A DNA stretch of 58,269 bases from DASYLJ01 sp964432595 (GCA_964432595.1 CAYSOF010000033.1:1-58269); one strand, 5' to 3'; shown: positions 16,243 to 25,779, counted from the first letter of the stretch. The notes: generated by a model from the letters alone, not told the origin. Numbers and translations: made by a program.

Positions 16243-18683
16243 TCGGTCGTCTGCTCTTGGTGCTCGCGATGTCGATCCGCATTGCCGGAGCGGCGGACGA
16301 TCCCGCCGCCCTCGTGAACCCGTTCGTCGGCACCGATGCGCGCACCGTCGACTTCGGGACGGGCGGCGGCGCCGGCAACACGTTTCCGGGCGCCGTCGCC
16401 CCGTTCGGCATGATCCAGTGGAGCCCCGATACCGTGCCCGGCATCGCCGCCTCGGCCGGCGGGTACTCGTATCCCGACACGATCATCCGCGGCTTCAGCC
16501 TGACGCACCTGAGCGGCCCCGGCTGTCCCGTCTTCATGGACGTTCCGATCCTTCCCACGGTGACGCCGATCGCCACGGTGCCGTCCGTCGCCGGCACGTA
16601 CGAGGTCGCCCCCGAGTACCTGCCGGCATTCGATCACGCACACGAGGACGCCGCGCCGGGCGCGTACCACGTGCGGCTCGACCCCGGGACGCCCGAGGCG
16701 ATCGACGTCGAGCTCGCTGCGCGGACGCGCAGCGCGGTCGGCCGCTTCACGTTCCCCGCAACCACGGCGGCGAACGTGCTGGTCAACGCGGGCGGCAGCG
16801 CGATGGCGAACGGCGACGTGTCGATCGCGATCGATCCGGCGGCCGCGGAGATCTCCGGATCCGTCGGCGCCGGCCAGTTCTGCTACCACCGCAATCGCTA
16901 CACGCTCTACTTCACGATCCGCTTCGACCGCCCGTTCGCGACGTGGGGCACGTGGGCGGACGGCGCGCTGTCGCCCGGCTCGACCGCCGCGTCCGGACAC
17001 ACCGACCAGCCGTTCCACCTCCGGCCGCTCTCGGGGCTGCCGCCGCCGCCGACCACCAGCAACACCGTCCCCGTGGGCGCCTGGGCCGGCTTCGACACGA
17101 CGCTCGATCCCGTCGTCCACGCGCGCGTCGGCATCTCCTACGTGAGCGTCGACGGCGCGCGCGCGAACCTGGCCGCGGAAACGCCGGACGCCGACGTCGA
17201 CGCCGTCCGCGTGGAGACCCGCGCGGCGTGGAACGCGGTGCTCGGCCGTATCGCGGTCGCGGGCGGTACGCCGTCGACGACGCGCACGTTCTACACCAAC
17301 CTCTATCACGCGCTGCTCGCGCCGACCGTCTTCAGCGACGTCGACGGCGCGTACATCGGCATGGACGGCCTTCCGCAGCGCGCCGAGGGATGGATCAAGC
17401 ATACGAACGTGTCGGGCTGGGACGTCTATCGCGCGCAGATTCCGCTGCTCGCGATGCTCGATCCCGAGCGCGCGAGCCACGTCGTCCGCTCGCTGCTCGC
17501 CGACGCGCGCGAGAGCGGCTGGCTGCCGAAATGGTCCGTCGCCAACGGGCAGACCGACGTCATGGTGGGCGATCCGGCGGCCGCCATCATCGCCGGCGCG
17601 CACGCGCTCGGCGCGCGCGACTTCGACGCCGCCGAGGCGCTCGCCGCCATGGTGAAGGGCGCAACCGAGACCGGCGTCAGCGCCAACGCCGAGTACGTCC
17701 AGCGTCAGGGTCTGGACGCATACATGCAGCTCGGCTGGGTGCCGCACGACGGCACCGAGACGTCGAGCGGCACGACGACGACCGTCTTCGGCAGCACGAG
17801 CGCGGTGTGGGGCTCGGCGGCCACCACGCTCGAGTACGCGGTCGCCGACTTCGCCATCGCGCGATTCGCCGCGGCGCTCGGCGACCGGCGCACCGCACGC
17901 ACGTTCCTCCGACGCTCGGGCGCCTGGCGGCACCTGCTCAACCGGGCCACCGGCTATCTCGAGCCACGCTACGCCTCCGGCGCGTTCGTCGCCGGCTTCG
18001 ACCCCGAAGGGCTCGAAGGCTTCGTCGAAGGCAACGCCGCGCAGTATCGCTGGATGGTCCCGTTCGATCCGGCCGGCCTGATCGACGCGCTCGGCGGCGC
18101 GCGCAAGGTCGTCCCGCTGCTCGACCATCATTTCGAGAAGCTCGACGAGGGACCGCAGTCGGAGTTCGCGTTTCTCGGCAACGAGCCCGAAGCCGGCGTG
18201 CCGTGGCTCTACGACTGGCTCGGCCAGCCGTGGAAGACCCAGCGCGTGGTGCGCGCGGCGATGACGACGCTCTACGACGACGGGCCCGCCGGCTACACCG
18301 GCAACGACGACCTCGGCGCGATGGCCGCGTGGTACGTCTTCGGCGCGCTCGGCTTCTACCCGGCCATCCCCGCGGAGGGCATCTTCGCGCTCGGCAGCCC
18401 GCTCTTCCCCGAGGCGACGCTGCGGCTCGCCGGCGGCGACGTCGTGATCACGGCGCCGCAGGCGGCGCTCGACGCGCCGTACGTGCAGTCCATGCGCCTC
18501 GACGGCAAACGGTGGGAGAAGCCGTGGCTGCGCTGGGAGCAGCTCGCGTGCGGCGCGCGGATCGACGTCGTGCTCGGCCCGACGCCGAACGAGAAGTGGG
18601 GCCGTGCGCGTCGTCATGCGCCGCCGTCGTTCGCGGCCGGCGGTCGGGCCGGGCGCACGCCGCGTCCGCCGCGCTGCGGCTGA
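16239..18683 (+). CDS. GH92 family alpha-1,2-mannosidase-like glycoside hydrolase
   Basis: 814 residues with a short signal peptide (MIGRLLLVLAMSIRIAGAAD). GH92 patterns: VNPFVGTDA, GNTFPGAVAPFGMIQWSPDT, SLTHLSGPGC, and near the C-terminus YTGNDDLGAMAAWYVFGALG, which carries the family's catalytic acidic residues. GH92 enzymes are calcium-dependent exo-mannosidases that trim alpha-mannosides, probably in the periplasm. The last 30 or so residues (RARRHAPPSF onward) extend past the usual end (GPTPNEKWG) and look like read-through sequence. The start overlaps the preceding dehydrogenase gene. Confidence 0.9.
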   Translation: MIGRLLLVLAMSIRIAGAADDPAALVNPFVGTDARTVDFGTGGGAGNTFPGAVAPFGMIQWSPDTVPGIAASAGGYSYPDTIIRGFSLTHLSGPGCPVFMDVPILPTVTPIATVPSVAGTYEVAPEYLPAFDHAHEDAAPGAYHVRLDPGTPEAIDVELAARTRSAVGRFTFPATTAANVLVNAGGSAMANGDVSIAIDPAAAEISGSVGAGQFCYHRNRYTLYFTIRFDRPFATWGTWADGALSPGSTAASGHTDQPFHLRPLSGLPPPPTTSNTVPVGAWAGFDTTLDPVVHARVGISYVSVDGARANLAAETPDADVDAVRVETRAAWNAVLGRIAVAGGTPSTTRTFYTNLYHALLAPTVFSDVDGAYIGMDGLPQRAEGWIKHTNVSGWDVYRAQIPLLAMLDPERASHVVRSLLADARESGWLPKWSVANGQTDVMVGDPAAAIIAGAHALGARDFDAAEALAAMVKGATETGVSANAEYVQRQGLDAYMQLGWVPHDGTETSSGTTTTVFGSTSAVWGSAATTLEYAVADFAIARFAAALGDRRTARTFLRRSGAWRHLLNRATGYLEPRYASGAFVAGFDPEGLEGFVEGNAAQYRWMVPFDPAGLIDALGGARKVVPLLDHHFEKLDEGPQSEFAFLGNEPEAGVPWLYDWLGQPWKTQRVVRAAMTTLYDDGPAGYTGNDDLGAMAAWYVFGALGFYPAIPAEGIFALGSPLFPEATLRLAGGDVVITAPQAALDAPYVQSMRLDGKRWEKPWLRWEQLACGARIDVVLGPTPNEKWGRARRHAPPSFAAGGRAGRTPRPPRCG

Positions 18684-18811
18684 TCGCCGGACGCTCGAGC
18701 AAGCGCTCCGGCGCCTCGGCTACTTTCCGGTGCGTCGAGCAAGGGAAACGGCGCGCCGGCGCGTTGGCACGGCGCGCCCGCCCCGCGATCATCGCTCCCA
18801 TGGAGGGAGTC

Positions 18812-19588
18812 ATGATCAAGCGATGGTCCGTGTTCCTCTTCGGCGTCGCCTCGTACGTCCTGTTCCTCGCGACGTTCCTCTACGCGATCGGGTTCGTGGG
18901 CGGCTTCGTCGTGCCGACCACGCTCGACGGCGAGCGCACCGCGCCGCTCGGCACCGCGCTCGCGATCGACGCGCTTCTGCTGGCGGTGTTCGCCGTCCAG
19001 CACAGCGTGATGGCGCGCCCCTGGTTCAAGGCGCTCGTCACGCGATGGGTGCCCGCGGCGGCCGAACGCCCGCTCTACGTGATGGCCTCGAACCTCGCCC
19101 TGATGCTCCTGTTCTGGCAGTGGCAGCCGATCGGCGGGACGGTCTGGGACGTCGAGGGCCCGGCCGGCCGGCTCGCGTTCCATGCCGTGTTCGCGCTCGG
19201 CTGGACCGTCGTGCTGCTGGCCACGTTCCTGATCAACCACTTCGACCTGTTCGGGCTGCGCCAGGTATGGCTGTTCCTGCGCGGCGTTCCGTACACCCAC
19301 CTCGCCTTCGGCACGCCCGGCCTGTACCAGCACATCCGCCACCCGCTGTACGTCGGATGGTTCCTCGCCTTCTGGGCCGCGCCGACGATGACGGCCGCGC
19401 ACTTCCTCTTCGCCGCCGGCACCACGGCGTACATCCTGCTGGCGATCCGGTTCGAGGAGCGCGACCTCGAGGCGCTGCACGGCGACGACTACGCCGACTA
19501 CCGGCGGCGCGTGCCGATGCTGATCCCACGCCTCGGTGCGACGCGTGTGCCGGCCGCCGCCCCTCAGCAGGCGCGGGTCATCACGTGA
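18812..19588 (+). CDS. mddA: Methanethiol S-methyltransferase-like membrane protein (MddA/NnrU family)
   Basis: 258 residues. ATG 18812 was chosen because GGAGGG lies just upstream. It has five or six membrane helices, then the isoprenylcysteine-methyltransferase-type C-terminal signature YQHIRHPLYVGWFLAFWAAP and RFEERDLEALHGDDYADYRRRV. FAVQHSVMARPWFK and LLFWQWQPIGGTVWDVEGPA are typical of MddA, which converts methanethiol to dimethylsulfide using S-adenosylmethionine. The exact substrate cannot be proven from sequence. Its last 25 bases overlap the convergent GNAT gene. Confidence 0.8.
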   Translation: MIKRWSVFLFGVASYVLFLATFLYAIGFVGGFVVPTTLDGERTAPLGTALAIDALLLAVFAVQHSVMARPWFKALVTRWVPAAAERPLYVMASNLALMLLFWQWQPIGGTVWDVEGPAGRLAFHAVFALGWTVVLLATFLINHFDLFGLRQVWLFLRGVPYTHLAFGTPGLYQHIRHPLYVGWFLAFWAAPTMTAAHFLFAAGTTAYILLAIRFEERDLEALHGDDYADYRRRVPMLIPRLGATRVPAAAPQQARVIT

Positions 19589-19986
19589 TGCGGGCCGGCG
19601 GTCGGGATGTCGAAGACGTCCGACACGACCGTCCACCCTTGCCGCTCGTAGAACCGCACTGCGGCGACACGCGCGTTGCACCAGAGCAGCGCCGTGTCGC
19701 CGCGGAGCGCGTCGACGCCGAAGCGCAGCACCGCCGCACCGACCCCCCTGCCGCGACGATCGGCCCGCGTCGCCATGCCGCGAAGCTGGTAGGCCGCGCG
19801 GCCGTCGTGCGGACGCCGCATGAACGACGCGCAACCGACGACCGCGCCCTCGTCGATCGCCGCCACGTGCAGCGTTTCGGGCTCGTCGTCGCCGTCGAAG
19901 CGCGCGGCGTCGAACGGCAGCCCGGCGCGCAGCTCCGCGTGCCGCAGGGCGATGATCTCGTCCAGGGCCGCGCGGCGAACCGTCAC
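19564..19986 (-). CDS. GNAT family N-acetyltransferase
   Basis: 140 residues from GTG 19986, whose start overlaps the RidA stop (GTGA). The acetyl-CoA-binding signature is LRGMATRADRRGRGVGAAVL (R/Q-x-x-G-x-G/A), followed by LWCNARVAAVRFYERQGWTV, the usual beta-6/alpha-4 region. The substrate is unknown. It is the last gene of a hyuB-ridA-GNAT operon, and the convergent MddA-like gene overlaps its 3' end. Confidence 0.88.
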   Translation of the reverse strand: MTVRRAALDEIIALRHAELRAGLPFDAARFDGDDEPETLHVAAIDEGAVVGCASFMRRPHDGRAAYQLRGMATRADRRGRGVGAAVLRFGVDALRGDTALLWCNARVAAVRFYERQGWTVVSDVFDIPTAGPHHVMTRAC

Positions 19987-20399
19987 GGGATGACGGCGTC
20001 GGCCTCGATCTCGATCAGCGCCGCGTCGTCGATGAGGCGCGCCACCTGCACCATCGTCGTGGCCGGACGGATGTCGCGGAAGATCGAGCCGTGCACCTCG
20101 GCGACCTCTTCCCAGCGGGTGATGTCGGTGACGAAGATCCGCGTGCGGACGACGTCGTCGACGCGCCCGCCGAGCGCCTCGATCGCCGCCTGGATGATCG
20201 TCAGCGCCCGCTTCGTCTGCCCGGCCAGCGACGGCGCGAACGTTCCGTCCGCCTCGACACCGACCGTGCCCGTGACGGCGACGGTGTTTCCGGTGCGCAC
20301 GGCGCGCGAGTAGCCCATGCGCGGCTCCCACGTGGAGCCGGTGCTGGCGAGGGTGCGCCCATCGCGCTCGGTGACGGTGATGCGGACGTCGTCGGCCAT
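19983..20399 (-). CDS. RidA family protein (enamine/imine deaminase-like)
   Basis: 138 residues. Patterns GYSRAVRTGNTVAVTGTVG, ALTIIQAAIEALGGRVDDVVRTRIFVTDI and PATTMVQVARLIDDAALIEIEADAV match the YjgF/YER057c/UK114 family. The family Arg (TMVQVARL) that binds carboxylates in RidA is present. It may clear reactive enamine intermediates; the link to hyuB suggests a role in lactam or amide catabolism. It sits 11 bases after hyuB. Confidence 0.9.
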   Translation of the reverse strand: MADDVRITVTERDGRTLASTGSTWEPRMGYSRAVRTGNTVAVTGTVGVEADGTFAPSLAGQTKRALTIIQAAIEALGGRVDDVVRTRIFVTDITRWEEVAEVHGSIFRDIRPATTMVQVARLIDDAALIEIEADAVIP

Positions 20400-20410
20400 C
20401 TGGTCTCCCT

Positions 20411-22198
20411 TCAGCGTGCGCGGCGCCGCTCGTCGCGGAGCCGCGTGGTGGCGTCGTGATCGATCGCGAGCGTGAGATCCTCGAGCGCGCCCGTGAGGAC
20501 GACGCCGTAGTCGCGCTCGGCCGCCGCGATCGACACGTACTCGTCGAGCACGTCGTCGAGCACCTTCTCGGCGGGCCGGTCGAGCGGGTCGCCCCAGCCA
20601 CCGCCGCCGCCGTAGTGGTACTCGTAGCACTCGCCGGCGTCGTGCTGGATGTAGCCGGCCTTGTCGCCGACGTCGTGCACGTGCTCGCCGCCGGCGCGGA
20701 CGGTGAGCCGGTTCGGCGCACCGGGCTTGCCGCCGGCGATGCCGGGCATCGGATACTTCCGGCCGACGACGTACGTGTAGATCGTGGCCGGAACGAGCAC
20801 CTGCTTGCGGTAGAGGCTGCCGCAGTTGCCGCGGAACTCGCCGGCGCCGCCGCTGTCGGTCTCGTAGTCGCGCGACAGGTGGCGCACCGGGAAGATGGCC
20901 TCGTTGATCTCGCCGGTGGCGCGGATCAGGTTGCCGAACGAGACGTTGTGTCCGCCCCACCCGTCCTGCCCCTTCACCGCGCCGCAGTATGCGGCGAAGC
21001 TGTCGACGGAGTGGTCGATGAAGAGCTGGTTGGTGCGGGGATTCGTCCCGAAGATCACGGTCGGCATGCCCATCTTGTAGACCTGCGGACAGCTGCGTTC
21101 GGGCACGACCTGCGACAGCGCGGTCGCGATCGCCTCGCCCACCTCGGTGCCGGGGTGATGCGTACCGGCGGCGACGGAGCGGCCGTCGGGCGGATTCAGG
21201 CAGCAGCCCTTCGGCACGACGAGGTCGATGGAGTCGAAGAAGCCCTCGTTCTTCGGAATCGAGGGATCCATCATCGACGCGAGCTGCGCGACGCAGTAGC
21301 CGCGCGTGTTGCCGAACGTCGAGTACGCCTGGATCTCCGGACGGTCGTCGGAGCCGGTGAAGTCGATCGTGAGATCACTGCCCTTCACCGTCACCTTGCA
21401 GTGGACGCGGATGTCCTGGTTGCCGTGCGGATCCTGGTCGACCCACGCGTCCGACTCGTAGACGCCGTCGGGCCACGACGCCACTTCTGCTTTGAAGCGC
21501 CGCTTGGCGTAGGCGATGATGTTCGCCACCGCGCCGCGCACCGCTTCGGTACCGAAGCGCTGCAGCACCTCCTGGAGGCGGCGGACGCCCAGCTGCGCGG
21601 CGCCGACCTGCGCGCGGAGGTCGCCGAGGAACGTCGGCGTGCGGTTGTTCACCGCCATCATGTACTCGACGTCGCGCCGCTTCTCGCCGCGCTCGTAGAT
21701 CTTGACGGCCGGGAACCGCACGCCTTCCGCCCAGATGTCCGGCGCGTTCACGTTGTAGCCGCCCGGCGTGCCGCCGCCCGTGTCGGCGTGATGGCACTGG
21801 ATCGAGGCGATCAGCACGCACTCGCCGTCGTGGAAGACCGGCGCGAACACGTTGTAGTCGGGCAGATGGCCGCCGCCGTGGTACGGATCGTTCGCGACGA
21901 GCACGTCACCCTCGAACAGGCCGTCGGGCCCGAAGAACTCGACCGCGAAGCGGATGGGCAGCGTCGACGACAGCATGAACTGCGGAATGCCGACGGAGAG
22001 CGCCGCGAGCTGCCCGGTGGCATCGAGGATGGTCGCGTTGCGCTCGTTCGACTGGTTCAGGATCGGCGTCGTGGCCGTGAGGCTCACGTGCGTCGCCATC
22101 TCGTAGCAGATCGTCTCGAACGCCCCGAGGACGATCTCGGTGGTGACGGGGTCCGTCGTGCGGCCGGCGCGCGCCGGACGCTGGCGGGGGCTGGGCAT
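20411..22198 (-). CDS. hyuB: Hydantoinase/5-oxoprolinase subunit B
   Basis: 595 residues. ATG 22198 was chosen as the nearest start to the conserved block TTEIVLGAFETICYEMAT. Other HyuB signatures are VLVANDPYHGGGHLPDYNVF, IQCHHADTGGGTPGGYN and GGGGGWGDPLDRP. HyuB is the catalytic partner of HyuA, but here hyuA lies about 6 kb downstream with unrelated genes between, so the two may belong to different complexes. It leads the operon with ridA and the GNAT gene. Confidence 0.92.
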   Translation of the reverse strand: MPSPRQRPARAGRTTDPVTTEIVLGAFETICYEMATHVSLTATTPILNQSNERNATILDATGQLAALSVGIPQFMLSSTLPIRFAVEFFGPDGLFEGDVLVANDPYHGGGHLPDYNVFAPVFHDGECVLIASIQCHHADTGGGTPGGYNVNAPDIWAEGVRFPAVKIYERGEKRRDVEYMMAVNNRTPTFLGDLRAQVGAAQLGVRRLQEVLQRFGTEAVRGAVANIIAYAKRRFKAEVASWPDGVYESDAWVDQDPHGNQDIRVHCKVTVKGSDLTIDFTGSDDRPEIQAYSTFGNTRGYCVAQLASMMDPSIPKNEGFFDSIDLVVPKGCCLNPPDGRSVAAGTHHPGTEVGEAIATALSQVVPERSCPQVYKMGMPTVIFGTNPRTNQLFIDHSVDSFAAYCGAVKGQDGWGGHNVSFGNLIRATGEINEAIFPVRHLSRDYETDSGGAGEFRGNCGSLYRKQVLVPATIYTYVVGRKYPMPGIAGGKPGAPNRLTVRAGGEHVHDVGDKAGYIQHDAGECYEYHYGGGGGWGDPLDRPAEKVLDDVLDEYVSIAAAERDYGVVLTGALEDLTLAIDHDATTRLRDERRRAR

Positions 22199-22245
22199 GC
22201 GCCTCGGGCTACACTGAATCGTCGGCTGGCGACAAGCGCGACACG

Positions 22246-23025
22246 TCAGTCGCCGGCGAGGCGCGCGAGCAGCGACGCCGCCGCGCGGACGTCCGGCAGA
22301 CCCCAGCGTGCGTACGTCGCGTCGTCGACGCCCGGATGCTCCGCCGTGCCCGCCCGCGGATCGACGAGCACGGGGAAGTCCCGCGCGCCGAGCACGCGGA
22401 ACGCGTCTTCGTCGGTCGTGTCGTCGCCGAGGTAGAGCACGGGCACGCCGGGGCGCTGCCCGCGGATCCAGCGCACGGCGTCGCCCTTCGTCGGGAACCG
22501 CCGCGGCCGCAGCTCGAACACGCGCCGGCCGACGATCACCTCCCAGCCGGTCGGACAGCGGTTCGCGACCGCGTCCGCGGCAAGTGCGGAGGCGCGCAGC
22601 GTCGCGCCGCGGACGTGCACCGCCACGACGGGGCCCTTCGCTTCGACGCGCACGTTGCGCAGCCCGACGAGATCGAGACGGAGTCCGCGCGCCAGCTGAC
22701 GGCCGCGCCGCAGCTGCTCGTCCGTCCAGTAGCGGCGCGTGCGTCCACCCGGCGGCCGACGCATCGCCCCGTGCAGACCGGCGAGCCAGAGGCCGTTCGC
22801 GCCGACGAGCCGTGACACCTGGCCGAGCGGCCGTCCGGACACGACGCCGACGAGCATGTCGTCCCGCCGCGCGAGGCGGTGCAGCAGCCGCCGCGTCTCG
22901 ACCGGCACCGCGGCCGATTCCGGCGACGGCGCGATCGGTGCCAGCACACCGTCCACGTCGAAGATCGCCACGAGGCCGCGACGGCGGCGGGCGCGGAGCA
23001 GATGCTCGGTGGGCAGCGGCGTCAC
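22246..23025 (-). CDS. otsB: Trehalose-6-phosphate phosphatase
   Basis: About 259 residues from GTG 23025; a TTG at 23061 would add 12 residues. HAD motifs: FDVDGVLAPIAP (nucleophile Asp), VVSGRP, K in PTKGDAVRWI, and GDDTTDEDAF (motif IV). This order and spacing match OtsB, which dephosphorylates trehalose-6-phosphate made by OtsA. It is divergent from otsA. Both genes may use non-ATG starts within the short shared region. Confidence 0.9.
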   Translation of the reverse strand: MTPLPTEHLLRARRRRGLVAIFDVDGVLAPIAPSPESAAVPVETRRLLHRLARRDDMLVGVVSGRPLGQVSRLVGANGLWLAGLHGAMRRPPGGRTRRYWTDEQLRRGRQLARGLRLDLVGLRNVRVEAKGPVVAVHVRGATLRASALAADAVANRCPTGWEVIVGRRVFELRPRRFPTKGDAVRWIRGQRPGVPVLYLGDDTTDEDAFRVLGARDFPVLVDPRAGTAEHPGVDDATYARWGLPDVRAAASLLARLAGD

Positions 23026-23106
23026 GATGGCGACCGTGTCGGATGAACGACGGGTACGCAACCCATATTGACGGCTGCCTGGAACACGGACAGGCTGTTG
23101 CGGCGG

Positions 23107-24546
23107 ATGGGATCGCTCCCACGCCTGCTGGTCGTCTCCAATCGCGCCCCGGTGGAAGTGACGCGCGAAGGGTCACACCTTCGCATCCGTCGCACCGTGG
23201 GCGGGCTGGCGACGGCGCTCGACGACGTGCTCCGCGAACGCCCCGGCACGTGGATCGCCTGGGCCGGCTCGGTGCGCGACGAGGACCTGACGCCGGAGCG
23301 CACGGGCCTGCCCTATCCCATCCGCGCCGTGCAGCTGAGCGAGCGCGAGCTCGACAACTACTACGCCGGCTTCGCCAACCAGGTGCTCTGGCCGCTGTGT
23401 CACATCTTCCCGACCAGGTGCCGCTTCAATCCGAGCTTCTGGACCGCGTACCGCCACGCGAACGAGCGCTTCGCCGCGGGCGTGCAGGCGGTCGCGAAGG
23501 CCGGCGACGTCGTCTGGGTCAACGACTTCCACCTCTGCCTGGTGCCCGGGCTGCTGCGCGCGGGCCGCGAGCCGCTACGCGTCGGCGTCTTCTGGCACAT
23601 TCCGTTCCCGCCGCCCGCCGTCTTCGGCATCTGCCAGTGGCGCGAGGCGCTCCTCGAAGGGATGCTCGGCGCCGACGTCATCGGCTTCCAGACGAAGGAC
23701 GACGTCGACAACTTCATCGCCTGCGTCCGCCAGTTCCTGCACGTCACCGTGCGCGGCAGCCGCGTGCAGATGCCGGGACACGAGGTGCGCGTCGTCGCGC
23801 TGCCGATCGGCATCGACGCCAAGCGCTTCGCCGCGCAGGCGGCCGACCCCAACGTGAAGGCGCACGCCGAGCACCTGCGCTCGCGCGTGGGCGCCGACGT
23901 GATGCTGCTCGGCGTCGACCGCCTCGACTACACGAAGGGGATCGTCGAACGGCTGCTCGGCTTCGAGCGGTTCCTCGAGCGCCAGCCGTCGTGGCGCCGG
24001 CGCGTCGGCTTCGTGCAGATCACCGTGCCGTCACGCTTCCGCGTGCCGCAGTACCGCGAGATGAAGCGCGAAATCGACGAGACGGTCGGCCGCATCGCCG
24101 GACGCTTCACCTGGGAGGCGCGCTCGCCGCTCGCGTACCACTACCAGGGCTTCGATCACGAGGCCCTTGCCGCGTACTACCTCGCGACCGACATCGCGCT
24201 CGTGACGCCGCTGCGTGACGGCATGAACCTGGTCGCCAAGGAGTACGTCGCGTGTCATGCCGAGCGCGACGGCGTCCTGATCCTGTCCGAGTTCGCGGGC
24301 GCCGCGCGCGAGATGAAAGACGCGGTGCTCGTGAACCCCTACGAGCCCGACGCCATCGCGGCGGCCATCGAGACGGCCGTCCACATGGCCGTCGGACAGC
24401 GCAAGCGGCGCATGCGCGCGCTGGTGCGCAAGGTCGGAACGCACGACCTCGCGTGGTGGACGTCGACGTTCCTCGAGATGTTGGCGGCACCGCCGCAGCG
24501 TGCCGCGATCCGCCTCACGGCGCCGGGCGGAACTTCGGCAGCGTGA
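23107..24546 (+). CDS. otsA: Trehalose-6-phosphate synthase
   Basis: 479 residues from ATG 23107; a TTG at 23068 is also in frame. GT20 family signatures: LLVVSNRAPVEV, VWVNDFHLCLVPGLLR, FFWHIPFPPPAVF-like HIPFPPPAVF, LGVDRLDYTKGI and TPLRDGMNLVAKEYVAC. The enzyme makes trehalose-6-phosphate from UDP-glucose and glucose-6-phosphate for osmoprotection. The divergent otsB completes the pathway. The last 32 bases overlap the convergent DUF35 gene. Confidence 0.95.
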   Translation: MGSLPRLLVVSNRAPVEVTREGSHLRIRRTVGGLATALDDVLRERPGTWIAWAGSVRDEDLTPERTGLPYPIRAVQLSERELDNYYAGFANQVLWPLCHIFPTRCRFNPSFWTAYRHANERFAAGVQAVAKAGDVVWVNDFHLCLVPGLLRAGREPLRVGVFWHIPFPPPAVFGICQWREALLEGMLGADVIGFQTKDDVDNFIACVRQFLHVTVRGSRVQMPGHEVRVVALPIGIDAKRFAAQAADPNVKAHAEHLRSRVGADVMLLGVDRLDYTKGIVERLLGFERFLERQPSWRRRVGFVQITVPSRFRVPQYREMKREIDETVGRIAGRFTWEARSPLAYHYQGFDHEALAAYYLATDIALVTPLRDGMNLVAKEYVACHAERDGVLILSEFAGAAREMKDAVLVNPYEPDAIAAAIETAVHMAVGQRKRRMRALVRKVGTHDLAWWTSTFLEMLAAPPQRAAIRLTAPGGTSAA

Positions 24547-24925
24547 TCTCGTCGTCGACCTTCGCGAAGGTCACGACGACGGGCATGCCGATGCGCAGGT
24601 CTTCGTTCGCGCACTCGACGACGTTCGTGTGCAGGCGCACGCCCTCGGCCAGCTCGACGATCGCCACGTTGTAGGGCGCGTCGGCGAAGAAGCCCGGGTG
24701 CTGCGGGCGATGGACGACGATGAACGAGTAGATCGTCGCCCTGCCCGACATCGCCACCCAGGCGTGTTCGGCGGCGAGGCACTTCGGACAGACGGGCGCG
24801 GGCGGGAACCGCAGGTGGCGGCATGCGTCGCAGCGCTGCACGCGCAGCTCGCCCTGGCGGCAGCCTTCCCAGTACGGCGCGCCGTCTTCCGTGACGGCGG
24901 GCAGCGGCTTGTCGATGACGAACAT
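24515..24925 (-). CDS. Zn-ribbon/OB-fold acyl-CoA-associated protein (DUF35, ChsH2 C-domain-like)
   Basis: 136 residues from ATG 24925. A rubredoxin-like zinc ribbon with two CxxC pairs (CDACRHLRFPPAPVCPKC) is followed by an OB fold (ATIYSFIVVHRP...DAPYNVAIVELAEG). DUF35 proteins partner SCPx-type thiolases, aldolases and MaoC hydratases that act on CoA-bound side chains. The start overlaps the upstream hydrolase stop by one base (TGATG). It ends the operon with the Cys-less thiolase-like protein, which fits the Ltp2-DUF35 aldolase arrangement. Confidence 0.88.
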   Translation of the reverse strand: MFVIDKPLPAVTEDGAPYWEGCRQGELRVQRCDACRHLRFPPAPVCPKCLAAEHAWVAMSGRATIYSFIVVHRPQHPGFFADAPYNVAIVELAEGVRLHTNVVECANEDLRIGMPVVVTFAKVDDEITLPKFRPAP

Positions 24926-25779
24926 CACGCGCCTCCCGCGACGGCGCCCGTCGCGACCCGCGGGGCCGCGAGGACGAGCGAGAGGAAATCGGCGACGGCG
25001 CGATTGAATTCGGTGGGCTGCTCGAGCATCGGCAGGTGCCCGCACGCGTCGAAGACGGCGAGCCGCGCGTGTGGGATCTGGCGCTGGAGCGTCGTGCTGC
25101 GTGCGAGGCGGACGAGCCGGTCCTCACGTCCCCAGGCGAGCAGCACCGGCTGCGCGATGCGCTCGAGCGCCTGCGGCTCGCAGGTGAGCACGCCGCCGAG
25201 CGAGCGCGCGACCGCGCGCGCGAACGCCGGAAAGTCGGGATCGGCGAGGCGTTCCTGCAGCAGGCGGCGCGTGACCTCGTGGCCGGCCGTCGCGCGGTCG
25301 TGGAACGTCTGCATGAGCCCCTGCTCCAGCGCGGCGCGCAGCACGCGTTGGCCGGTGAGCGCCTGGATGACGTGGCCGAACGGACGGAATGCCGGCGGGT
25401 AGGCGAACGCGGGCGCGACCAGCACGAGCGCACGCGTCCACGCGGGATAGCCGAGCGCCAGCTCGAGCGCGACCTGGCCGCCGAGGGAGCTGCCGACCAC
25501 CACCGCTTCGTTCACGCCGAGCGCGCGGCCGAGGCTACGCACGATGCCCGCGTAGAAGTCGATCGTGTACGGCGCATCGGGCTTGGCGGACGCACCGTGG
25601 CCCGGCAGGTCCGGCGCGATGATGCGCCAGCCACCGGCGAAGGCGGCGATCGTGTGCTCCCAGATCGCGTGCGACGCGGTGAGCCCGTGCAGCAGGACCA
25701 GCGCGGGCCCGCGTCCCAGGTCGGCGACGCGCAGGCGCACGCCGTCGACCACCACGTCGCGCGTCGGCAGCATGCTCAT
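24925..25779 (-). CDS. Alpha/beta hydrolase
   Basis: 284 residues. The oxyanion motif LVLLHGLTAS, the nucleophile elbow VVGSSLGGQVALELA (Ser in GSSLGG), an Asp in WGREDRLV and a His in DACGHLPMLEQP complete the triad. The fold resembles meta-cleavage product hydrolases and related esterases. Within this operon it may cleave a ring-fission product or a CoA thioester; that is inference. It is coupled on both sides: ATGA overlap with the thiolase-like gene and TGATG with the DUF35 gene. Confidence 0.87.
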   Translation of the reverse strand: MSMLPTRDVVVDGVRLRVADLGRGPALVLLHGLTASHAIWEHTIAAFAGGWRIIAPDLPGHGASAKPDAPYTIDFYAGIVRSLGRALGVNEAVVVGSSLGGQVALELALGYPAWTRALVLVAPAFAYPPAFRPFGHVIQALTGQRVLRAALEQGLMQTFHDRATAGHEVTRRLLQERLADPDFPAFARAVARSLGGVLTCEPQALERIAQPVLLAWGREDRLVRLARSTTLQRQIPHARLAVFDACGHLPMLEQPTEFNRAVADFLSLVLAAPRVATGAVAGGA

